Shown here piece by piece: positions 1 through 6,293 of a DNA stretch of 9,782 nt (its first letter is position 1; the number at the start of each line of letters is the position of its first letter). The notes under the pieces are model-generated. The model was not told the origin of the DNA, did no database searches, and worked only from the letters and a program-made list of their open reading frames with translations. The stretch covers positions 1 to 9,782 of the forward strand of contig JAZGEP010000211.1 in the NCBI GenBank assembly GCA_036478815.1, given 5' to 3'. A program made the translations under genes and the position numbers. This DNA comes from DRLZ01 sp036478815 (lineage in GTDB: Bacteria > Pseudomonadota > Gammaproteobacteria > Methylococcales > DRLZ01).

Positions 1-217
1 GCAGTGACAGTCAAATATTGCAAAACTACAACCAAAGCCTGAACGTTGGTGACAATCAAGGCTTAGTGGCTTATTGGACTTTTAATGAAAGTGGTCAAAG
101 TGTAATTGACTCGAGTGGATTGGGTCAGAATGGATCATTGGGTGCTGGAACGAACGTGGGTAATGACGATCCATCTCGATTGGTCTCCACAGCGCCTTTC
201 AGCGAATACTGTGGATC
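1..217 (+). repeat. Direct repeat, 942-bp period (second copy at 943-1159)
   Basis: Bases 1-217 recur at 943-1159 with about 23 differences (roughly 90% identity), in the same reading frame. The period of 942 bp equals 314 codons, one cadherin-like plus LamG unit. The first copy is cut by the left edge, so more units may lie upstream. The protein ends at the same point of the unit where copy 1 passes into the next cadherin-like domain. Confidence 0.9.
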
Positions 218-1166
218 AAATGTAGCTCCAATAGCACAGGATGATATTGTAGGTCCGATTGATTCAGGCAGTTTGGTGACAATTGATGTACTTTCCAACG
301 ACAGTGACAGTGATGGCTCATTAGTGTTGGGAAGTGTCGCAATTATCGACGACCCGGTGAATGGTTCAATCTCTGTTGATCTTTCAACAGGTGAGATTAC
401 CTATGTCCACGATGGCTCTGCGACCACCAGTGATAGTTTTACCTATACAGTTTACGATAACGAAGGTGCAGAATCCAATCTGGCGACAGTCAATATAACG
501 ATCAAGCAAGAAACCGGAATTTGCGGCATGAGTGTTACGCTTGATGGTCGCAATGACTGGATCAATACTCCAAATCTGAGCTTTGCCGATGACTTTACCA
601 TCGAAGCATGGATTAAGTTAGCGCCGGGGATTAACTACCTCGATGCATTGATTGGTCAAGAAGGTCGCGGGCCGGATATTAATTTTCATTTCGGTAAGGC
701 ACGGTTGTATACAGGACGCTCCGATGTTGTCGTCTCGAATACCGAGATACAGGCAAATACCTGGACTCATTTAGCAATCACCCGATCAGGATCAAACCTG
801 TCGATGTACCTTGATGGCACACTCGATGCGACAGGAGTCTGGAACGGAACCTTGCCAGTCAAAGCATTGGGACGTGGCAATCGAACTGCAATCGGTCATT
901 TTCAAGGTGAGATGGATGAAGTCAGGTTTTGGGATGAGGCACGCAGTGACAGTCAAATATTGCAAAACTACAACCAAAGCCTGAACATTGGTGACAATCA
1001 AGGCTTAGTGGCTTACTGGACTTTTAATGAAAGTGGTCAAAGTGTGATTGACTCGAGCGGATTGGGTCATGACGGATCACTGGGCAGTGGAACGGGCGCT
1101 GGTAATGACGACCCCTCTCGATTAATTTCCACAGCGCCTTTCAACGAAGACTGTGGTTCATTTTAG
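3..1166 (+). CDS. LamG / cadherin-like repeat surface protein, C-terminal fragment (5' truncated)
   Basis: This is the C-terminal 387 residues of a larger protein: the frame is open to the left edge, and the first in-frame start-like codon (TTG at 18) lies inside a domain. Order in the visible part: the end of one LamG (concanavalin A-like) domain to about residue 70; a cadherin/bacterial Ig-like domain at about 74-167, with VLSNDSDSDG and DSFTYTVYDN; then a complete LamG domain at about 176-387, with FTIEAWIK, WTHLAITR and GEMDEVRFWDEARS. Cysteines at about 174 and 384 bracket this LamG domain and could form a disulfide, which would suit an exported protein. Such arrays are typical of large bacterial adhesins or extracellular carbohydrate-binding proteins; the ligand is not predictable. 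The protein stops directly after the last LamG domain, and I see no recognisable C-terminal sorting motif. The signal peptide and remaining repeats would lie upstream. Family call is firm, function is inferred. Confidence 0.85.
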   Translation, partial: SDSQILQNYNQSLNVGDNQGLVAYWTFNESGQSVIDSSGLGQNGSLGAGTNVGNDDPSRLVSTAPFSEYCGSNVAPIAQDDIVGPIDSGSLVTIDVLSNDSDSDGSLVLGSVAIIDDPVNGSISVDLSTGEITYVHDGSATTSDSFTYTVYDNEGAESNLATVNITIKQETGICGMSVTLDGRNDWINTPNLSFADDFTIEAWIKLAPGINYLDALIGQEGRGPDINFHFGKARLYTGRSDVVVSNTEIQANTWTHLAITRSGSNLSMYLDGTLDATGVWNGTLPVKALGRGNRTAIGHFQGEMDEVRFWDEARSDSQILQNYNQSLNIGDNQGLVAYWTFNESGQSVIDSSGLGHDGSLGSGTGAGNDDPSRLISTAPFNEDCGSF

Positions 1167-1318
1167 ACGACCAGTAGCGTATAAAAAAACAATCGATTCG
1201 GCTATGAAATAGGAGACTACCCATTAGCTGGACAGTGTTAGTGATTCCTCTATTCAGCCAGTGTATTGGCATTGTTGCCAAGACAACCGAGGTTAATATA
1301 TTGTTTCCCTGTCACCCA

Positions 1319-1483
1319 TTAGGAGCGAGGATTTAATAACTTCCCGATTTTGACTTGTCTTTTGGCTCCACAGAAGCACTAATAAAATAGTTACATAGCT
1401 TGCTATGCGCCTATTTTATTAGCACTCCTGTGAAACCAAAATTCTACGTCAAAATCGGGAAGTTATTAAATCCTCGCTCCTTA
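1319..1483. repeat. Palindromic MITE-like element, copy A (TTA-flanked)
   Basis: The element is a long near-palindrome. The outer arms 1322-1354 and 1448-1480 are perfectly complementary (33/33). A middle section is imperfect. Inner arms 1379-1390 and 1411-1422 pair 12/12. The centre is ACATAGCTTGCTATGCGCC, which contains the 6-bp hairpin CATAGC/GCTATG with a two-base loop. TTA lies directly outside each end (1319-1321 and 1481-1483) in direct, not inverted, orientation, as expected of a 3-bp target duplication. A copy with the same core and architecture lies at 4755-4918. No transposase is encoded, so this would be a non-autonomous element. It may also act as a two-way terminator between the convergent genes. 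Structure is seen directly; mobility is inferred. Confidence 0.8.
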
Positions 1484-1485
1484 GA

Positions 1486-1642
1486 CCGCATTTTCACCAG
1501 TTGATGAGATGATCGCGTAGCTATTTGGATTCACTAGGAATTTTATGAAGGAATGGAATAACAGTGTGTATTTTCGACTGAATAAAATTTCTTGCGGATT
1601 CAAATAACGAGCGAGGGCTCATCAGACTGGTGAGAAATGCGG
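1486..1642. repeat. Large imperfect palindrome, unrelated to copies A and B
   Basis: The halves, about 82 bases (1486-1567) and 82 bases (1561-1642), are inverted copies of each other with scattered mismatches and one- to two-base gaps. Matching blocks include CCGCATTT, TCACCAGT, TGATGAG, TATTTG and ATTTTAT, around a centre near 1564. It lacks the CATAGC/GCTATG core of the other elements and shares no clear sequence with them, so it is a separate family. It starts three bases after the TTA flank of copy A and ends one base before the stop codon of the dioxygenase-methyltransferase gene. TAG occurs just outside both ends (1482-1484 and 1645-1647), which may be a target duplication or chance. 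Confidence 0.72.
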
Positions 1643-1643
1643 G

Positions 1644-3302
1644 CTAGTTTCTGGCGCAAACCAGATAACGTGTGGACGGGCATGTATCGGCATCTGCTGA
1701 AACAGGGCTTAGACTAACTGCATCATAAACATCTACTGCCCCGTTGAATGCTTGCTCAAAGATTCTGCGTACCCGGATGAGTGGTGGCAGGAATCGTTGG
1801 TGATAACCTTCGTCGGTGATGCGCATTTGTTTGCGGAAGTCGATATTAAGAATATGACTGCGCTGATACATCTGCTGGTCTTTTTCGATCAATTGTGGAG
1901 TGCGTAGTGAAATGATTTGCTGATCTTCGGAAAAAATTAGATTTGGATACCAACGTATATGGTCAGAAGTAATGAAATCTCCAAAGAAATAACCACCTGG
2001 TTTTACAGCTTTGGCAACTTTGTGGATTGCATCTGCAAAATGCTGATGTGGTAGATACTGGAAAATATTGAGCCCACAAAATGCCAAATCCCAAGTCTGC
2101 ACTGTCGGGTCAATCTCCATGACATCACCTATCTCGGCTTGGATGCGTTGGCTGGCAACATGAATCATCGCTTCTGATATATCAATACCAAGCAGATTTT
2201 GTTTTTTGATGTCTAGTTGTTCAATCATGTGGTGTTCAGTTAAACCAGTACCACAACCAAGTGACAGTAAAGTTGATTGGCTAAAGTCAATGTTGTAGTG
2301 ACTGCGCATAAATTGCAGATAGGTGGCAATAAAACTGTCCAGACAAGGTTGCCCAATCACTGCATCATAAAGTTCAGCATAGGTTTGAAATGCATCGTTA
2401 TTGGTTGCCGTGGTGTCTTGTTGCAATTCAGTTTGCAGCGCTGCAGCCTGGGTGAGTTCATGGCATAACAATTTCCACCAATAAGCGTTTATTGCATGGC
2501 CGTCTGAGCCGACATATGGTTTCAGGTCAGTCAGCAGCATGTCTTTTTTATTACTGTCGAATAGATCATTGACCAGTTGATCAAGATCGCGATTAATGTC
2601 TTTGCATCCACCAGCATGCGCTATACGCACCCGCTTGATAATATCAACTGTGTTGCGTAACCAGCACATATAATCAGGCGTTGGGGCCGGTTCCTGGGAA
2701 TTAATGAGATGTTGCGGTAACGCATGAAATACACCACCATCAGTGCGCTCAATACTACCTTTGTTTAAATCATATACGCGCGCATTGCCGGTAATATCAT
2801 GGTCTCTTTGCTTATTTCCGTAAAGATGGAAAGTAATAAAGCGTTGATCTTGCGTGGTATTACCCATTTGATGAACCAGTTGGTGACCAACAGCCATTGC
2901 TTGTCCAGTCTTGAGTATGGTGCGTGACAAGCAGGTAATTTCATCATCTTGAACCAGAAAAGTGGCATGTTCTGCTGGCCCAAAAATTTGTACCGCACCC
3001 CACTCAGTGTATCCATGATCATGGATTGCAGACACATCTCCTGGACACCAGGACATCACCATCATTTCAAAAAAACCACCATCGTAGACTAAACGGCGTC
3101 CATAACTATCAGCAGCCGAATGAGTAAAATCACTCCAAGGCATTAATACCTCAGGCTCAATATTTGCATCGATAACCACTTGGCGAACCCGCTTGGGTCG
3201 TAGCGTGTTCATTGTGATTAAGTTGTTGACAATCTCTCGCAAGCAATCTGGCAGCTCTTCGATTGTGCCAGCAGGAGACAATGGAGTGGTTTGCATGTTC
3301 AT
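1644..3302 (-). CDS. Cysteine dioxygenase-like cupin fused to SAM-dependent methyltransferase
   Basis: A 552-residue two-domain protein, probably cytoplasmic. Residues about 60-180 match the cysteine dioxygenase family: iron ligands His94 and His96 (IHDH) and His144 (VHQMGN), a Thr157/His159/Tyr161 set (TFHLY) matching the Ser-His-Tyr triad of rat enzyme, and Arg69 in YGRRLV matching the carboxylate-binding Arg60. Trp101 sits where the rat enzyme has its cross-linking Cys93, so the Cys-Tyr cofactor is absent, as is common in bacteria. Residues about 200-300 are a linker I do not recognise. Residues about 305-550 are a class I methyltransferase with motif I LSLGCGTG (345-352), the acidic loop LLGIDISEAM and post-motif KPGGYFFGDF. 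The ATG at 3302 is preceded by GGAG nine bases upstream and is favoured over the ATG at 3296. It is the second gene of an operon, 28 bp after the GltS-like gene. By family the first domain would oxidise a thiol such as cysteine to a sulfinate; the real substrates of both domains are unknown. Confidence 0.82.
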   Translation of the reverse strand: MNMQTTPLSPAGTIEELPDCLREIVNNLITMNTLRPKRVRQVVIDANIEPEVLMPWSDFTHSAADSYGRRLVYDGGFFEMMVMSWCPGDVSAIHDHGYTEWGAVQIFGPAEHATFLVQDDEITCLSRTILKTGQAMAVGHQLVHQMGNTTQDQRFITFHLYGNKQRDHDITGNARVYDLNKGSIERTDGGVFHALPQHLINSQEPAPTPDYMCWLRNTVDIIKRVRIAHAGGCKDINRDLDQLVNDLFDSNKKDMLLTDLKPYVGSDGHAINAYWWKLLCHELTQAAALQTELQQDTTATNNDAFQTYAELYDAVIGQPCLDSFIATYLQFMRSHYNIDFSQSTLLSLGCGTGLTEHHMIEQLDIKKQNLLGIDISEAMIHVASQRIQAEIGDVMEIDPTVQTWDLAFCGLNIFQYLPHQHFADAIHKVAKAVKPGGYFFGDFITSDHIRWYPNLIFSEDQQIISLRTPQLIEKDQQMYQRSHILNIDFRKQMRITDEGYHQRFLPPLIRVRRIFEQAFNGAVDVYDAVSLSPVSADADTCPSTRYLVCARN

Positions 3303-3311
3303 GACTTAATG

Positions 3312-3315
3312 CTCC
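3312..3315 (-). promoter_or_regulatory. Ribosome binding site of the dioxygenase-methyltransferase gene
   Basis: On the minus strand GGAG lies nine bases before the ATG at 3302 and fifteen before the second ATG at 3296, which supports the first ATG. It lies in the 28-bp gap after the transporter stop codon. Confidence 0.6.
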
Positions 3316-3330
3316 AAACTGATTTAGATT

Positions 3331-4647
3331 TCACATTAGTTGTCTCTTGTGGATAAAACGCCAGCAGAAATATGTTAATAGTATTGTTCCTATGCCGAAG
3401 GTAACCAACAATAACGCCCATTCCATGTTTCGTGCAATCAATTGTGGCGCCAGTGTGACCATCACTACTTCGATTGGAACAACGAACAAATACGCAAATG
3501 CAAAGTGATCCAGTGCTCGGGTTTTGTTGTTACCATCGACGATGCGGAGTAAAGCAATCCCCATGGCCATGATGCCAGTAATCCAGCCCCAGGTAAACAA
3601 TGCGTGCTCGAACCAATGGTTGCGTATGAAAACCGGCCCAAGTAGTCTGCAAATGATGCTGCTGAGTGTAAGACCGACCAGGAATAGTATTGCCAGCGGC
3701 ATGGCGTAATCACGAATAATCGAGAATTGAATAGCAGCTATGCCAAAAATGATCAGGAAATCAGTCAACGTACCAGCAATGTGAGAGGAGATGCGTTGAT
3801 CAACCAGCGATAATAAACCAAAAATAGCGAGTAGCCGTTTAACAAACAGTGCACTAATAAACGTTAAGCAGAATAGAGGTAGCTTGAAATCTGGCACATG
3901 TGTACTCCACAACTGGTGAAGGTGATACCCACCGAGAAATGCAATGAGCACAAGACTAAGCTGAAATGCAAATGGGTCTATGATGCCGCTATCTACGGAT
4001 GCTGTCTGATCGGGTTCAGAAAAGATCTCGTCGGTTGGTCGTGTAGTCAATTTCTCTTGTTGTTCTGATTCCCCCTCTATATCGTTGCGTTGGTGTAAAT
4101 TAACCCAGATAATTCCACCACAAATAGATGAGAGAATTCCAACTGTGGCAGATGTCATTGCCAACGATTGAGCATCTTGCCAATCCAATTCTGCGAAAGC
4201 TGAACCAATCGCCGCAGCAGTACCATGTCCACCCACAAATCCAGCCGCCAGAATCGTCGAAAAACCGCTGTGTAAATCCGGCCAGATCCATTGTAAGACG
4301 TAGACAGTCAGCAGCAATCCTACCGCCCATTGCATAACAATGGCGAATACAGATAAACCCCACAGATCACTTGCTTGTTGTGACAAATCGCGCCAACTAA
4401 TAGTAGCTGAAGCAAAGGGTAATGCTGAATAAATCAGCGCAATCAGAAGTCCTGGGTAAGCTGAAAAACCAGCACTAAAAGGAACAAGACCTAATCCGTT
4501 TGGGCCTGCAACCAATGCTACAATTCCACCGACGATACTCGCAGGAAGCAAAAATTGTTTGAGTAATTTGATCCATGATCGTAAGCAGTAACCAAGCAGC
4601 AGTAAAGTACCAGCGAGAGAAATATCCAGGAAAATTGGTAGTATCAT
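3331..4647 (-). CDS. GltS-family sodium:glutamate-type symporter
   Basis: An integral inner-membrane protein of about 438 residues with many hydrophobic segments in two halves, split by a long hydrophilic cytoplasmic-type loop (about residues 187-225, rich in E, Q, D and T). The signature GFVGGHGTAAAIG (139-151 in the longer numbering) matches the glycine-histidine-glycine motif of the Na+/glutamate symporter GltS of E. coli, as do the overall two-half layout and length. The C-terminal half is more divergent, with FTWGWITGIMAMGIALL in place of E. coli motifs, so glutamate as substrate is not assured. I chose the ATG at 4647; a TTG at 4656 in the same frame gives 441 residues but has a GGA only two bases away, too close to serve as a ribosome site. 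It is first in an operon with the dioxygenase-methyltransferase. Cysteine sulfinate, the normal product of cysteine dioxygenase, is an acidic amino acid resembling glutamate and aspartate, so the transporter may carry a related compound; that is inference. Confidence 0.8.
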   Translation of the reverse strand: MILPIFLDISLAGTLLLLGYCLRSWIKLLKQFLLPASIVGGIVALVAGPNGLGLVPFSAGFSAYPGLLIALIYSALPFASATISWRDLSQQASDLWGLSVFAIVMQWAVGLLLTVYVLQWIWPDLHSGFSTILAAGFVGGHGTAAAIGSAFAELDWQDAQSLAMTSATVGILSSICGGIIWVNLHQRNDIEGESEQQEKLTTRPTDEIFSEPDQTASVDSGIIDPFAFQLSLVLIAFLGGYHLHQLWSTHVPDFKLPLFCLTFISALFVKRLLAIFGLLSLVDQRISSHIAGTLTDFLIIFGIAAIQFSIIRDYAMPLAILFLVGLTLSSIICRLLGPVFIRNHWFEHALFTWGWITGIMAMGIALLRIVDGNNKTRALDHFAFAYLFVVPIEVVMVTLAPQLIARNMEWALLLVTFGIGTILLTYFCWRFIHKRQLM

Positions 4648-4976
4648 AGTCTTCAAATCCGCACAAAATGACTTTGCAACTTAGAATCAATGCATTTTAA
4701 CTTTTGTGGACAGTATTATTCGTTGATGCTGAAATAAAATAGCAGATCGCTTTCTTAGGGAGATGGAAACAAATAATCGTCCAATATTGCTGGTCTTTTT
4801 GTCCGTCTTCTGCGTTGTAGTAACAGATACATAGCCTGCTATGCGCCTGTTACTACGCCTTGAATACGAACAAAAACCCTGCCCAATATTGGACGATTAT
4901 TTATTTCCAGCTCCCTTACGTCGTGTTAATTTTATCTCACGATGATTGATTTTAACCAGACAGCTTCTATAGTGGA
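4648..4976. other. Intergenic region between purD and the GltS-like gene
   Basis: Half of this 329-bp stretch is palindromic element copy B (4755-4918). The transporter promoter should lie in 4648-4754 on the minus strand; a TAATAC hexamer is visible there but no good -35 partner, so I do not call it. The 57 bases after the purD stop (4920-4976) show no hairpin plus T-run, so copy B is the first strong secondary structure a purD transcript would meet. Confidence 0.55.
4755..4918. repeat. Palindromic MITE-like element, copy B (TTA-flanked)
   Basis: The layout is the same as at 1319-1483. Outer arms 4758-4789 and 4884-4915 pair 30/32, an imperfect middle follows, inner arms 4817-4826 and 4847-4856 pair 10/10, and the centre is ACATAGCCTGCTATGCGCC. 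TTA flanks both ends directly (4755-4757 and 4916-4918). The distance from the left TTA to the end of CATAGC is 81 bases in both copies, and total lengths are 164 and 165. Outside the core, a short GTCTTTT in the left half and a few scattered matches, the arm sequences differ between copies. The core keeps the same asymmetry (TA before CATAGC, CGCC after GCTATG) and orientation. It lies between purD and the transporter operon and could end purD transcription. Confidence 0.8.
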
Positions 4977-6284
4977 TTACTGATCTTGAGTTGAACGATC
5001 AATGGCGCGATGACCAATGTCACGCCGATAATAAGCATCTTCCCAGTCTATATTTTTTACTTGTGCGTAAGCTTTATCACAAGCTTGTGCAATCGTGTCA
5101 GCTAACGCAGTAACACATAACACACGCCCTCCAGCAGTGACAACTTGATCGCCATCCAGGCGGGTTCCTGCATGAAATACTTTTGTGTCTACCGATACAG
5201 ATACCGAGGATTGCTTCTGTAAACCTGAAATAGTTTTACCTTGTGTATAGTTTCCAGGATAGCCACCAGCGACCATGACTACGCCAAGTGCGGTACGTTC
5301 ATCCCATTGTAATTCAGATTGATGATGTAAGTTTCCATCAATCGCTGCATCCAGCACATCGACTAAATCACTCTGTAAGCGCATCATTACAGGCTGGGTT
5401 TCTGGGTCACCCATGCGGCAGTTGTACTCCAGCAACTTCAGTGTTCCATCGGCAGCGATCATTAACCCTGCATATAAAAATCCTGTATACGGTGTGCCTT
5501 GTTGATGCATTCCTTCTAGAGTTGGATCAATCACTTCGCGCATGACCCGTTGTTGAATTTCTGAGGTAATGACTGGCGCTGGTGAGTAGGCCCCCATGCC
5601 GCCAGTATTTGGACCAACATCACCTTCATCGCGGGTTTTATGATCCTGAGAAGTGGCGAGTGGAATGGCTGTTGTTCCATCTGCAATTACAAAAAAACTG
5701 GCTTCCTCACCTTGCAGAAATTCTTCGATGACGATTTGCTGACCGGCAACGCCAAACGCCTTACCAGATAGCATGTCTGCCGCCGCCGAAATCGCTTGTT
5801 GCTGGGATTGTGCAATCACCACGCCTTTGCCAGCAGCCAACCCATCGGCTTTTACCACAATAGGTATTGTCTGTTGCTGTATATATGTTGTTGCAGCGTC
5901 TAGCTCAGTGAACACTGCGTACTGCGCTGTGGGGATTGCGTATCGTGCAAAAAAGTCTTTGCTGAATGCCTTGGAACCTTCGAGTTGCGCACAGGCTTGG
6001 CTAGGGCCAAAACAACGTAACCCCTGCGCCTGAAAGCGATCAACAATTCCCGCAACCAAAGGGACTTCCGGGCCAACAACAGTTAAGTCGATAGTGTTTT
6101 GTTGTGCAAAGGCGAGCAGGCCGTTGATATCGGTGGCTTGTAAATCGATATTTTGCAGGTTGCTTTCCAGCGCTGTACCAGCGTTGCCTGGAGCTACATA
6201 GACTTGATCAGCACGAGGAGATTGGGCAAGCTTCCAGGCCAGCGCGTGTTCACGACCGCCATTGCCGATAACCAGAATTTTCAT
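4977..6284 (-). CDS. purD: Phosphoribosylamine-glycine ligase (GAR synthetase)
   Basis: PurD joins glycine to 5-phosphoribosylamine with ATP, an early step of purine synthesis in the cytoplasm. The 435 residues are close to the 429 of E. coli. Visible marks: the N-terminal VIGNGGREHALAWKL (5-19); the VGPEVPLVAG segment (70-79); the ATP-grasp lysine/glycine loop VVKADGLAAGKGV (143-155); NTGGMGAYSP (226-235); and the metal-binding EYNCRMGDPETQ (286-297). The ATG at 6284 begins the family-typical MKILVIG and lies nine bases after the purH stop. No clear Shine-Dalgarno is visible there, so translation may be coupled to purH. It is the last gene of the purH-purD unit and appears intact. Confidence 0.97.
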   Translation of the reverse strand: MKILVIGNGGREHALAWKLAQSPRADQVYVAPGNAGTALESNLQNIDLQATDINGLLAFAQQNTIDLTVVGPEVPLVAGIVDRFQAQGLRCFGPSQACAQLEGSKAFSKDFFARYAIPTAQYAVFTELDAATTYIQQQTIPIVVKADGLAAGKGVVIAQSQQQAISAAADMLSGKAFGVAGQQIVIEEFLQGEEASFFVIADGTTAIPLATSQDHKTRDEGDVGPNTGGMGAYSPAPVITSEIQQRVMREVIDPTLEGMHQQGTPYTGFLYAGLMIAADGTLKLLEYNCRMGDPETQPVMMRLQSDLVDVLDAAIDGNLHHQSELQWDERTALGVVMVAGGYPGNYTQGKTISGLQKQSSVSVSVDTKVFHAGTRLDGDQVVTAGGRVLCVTALADTIAQACDKAYAQVKNIDWEDAYYRRDIGHRAIDRSTQDQ

Positions 6285-6293
6285 GTTACAGAT

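Larger units (their letters stand above)
1167..1643. other. Intergenic region between convergent genes
   Basis: No coding region is supported here. Two large palindromes fill 1319-1483 and 1486-1642. The remaining 150 bases (1167-1318) hold only a small hairpin (TTGGCA at 1266-1271 against TGCCAA at 1276-1281) with no T-run after it, so it is not a convincing intrinsic terminator. Both flanking genes are transcribed toward this region, so the palindromes would fold in the 3' ends of both transcripts. Confidence 0.7.

Noticed and set aside
1266..1281. TTGGCA/TGCCAA hairpin as terminator of the LamG gene
   Set aside because: A six-base stem about 100 bases after the stop codon with no T-run after it; not convincing as an intrinsic terminator.
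1486..1642. Second palindrome as a third copy of the TTA-flanked family
   Set aside because: It has no CATAGC/GCTATG core, different end sequence and no TTA at its right end.
1319..1642. CRISPR array or attachment site
   Set aside because: There is no series of direct repeats with spacers, no cas gene, no integrase and no tRNA gene nearby.
4100..4363. Open frames on either strand inside the transporter, purine and dusB genes
   Set aside because: They overlap genes with clear family motifs, have no recognisable domains themselves and look like out-of-frame shadows.
4755..4918. Palindromic elements as ordinary intrinsic terminators
   Set aside because: They are far longer than usual terminators, lack a terminal T-run and share a core and TTA flanks across copies. 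They may stop transcription, but that does not explain their structure.
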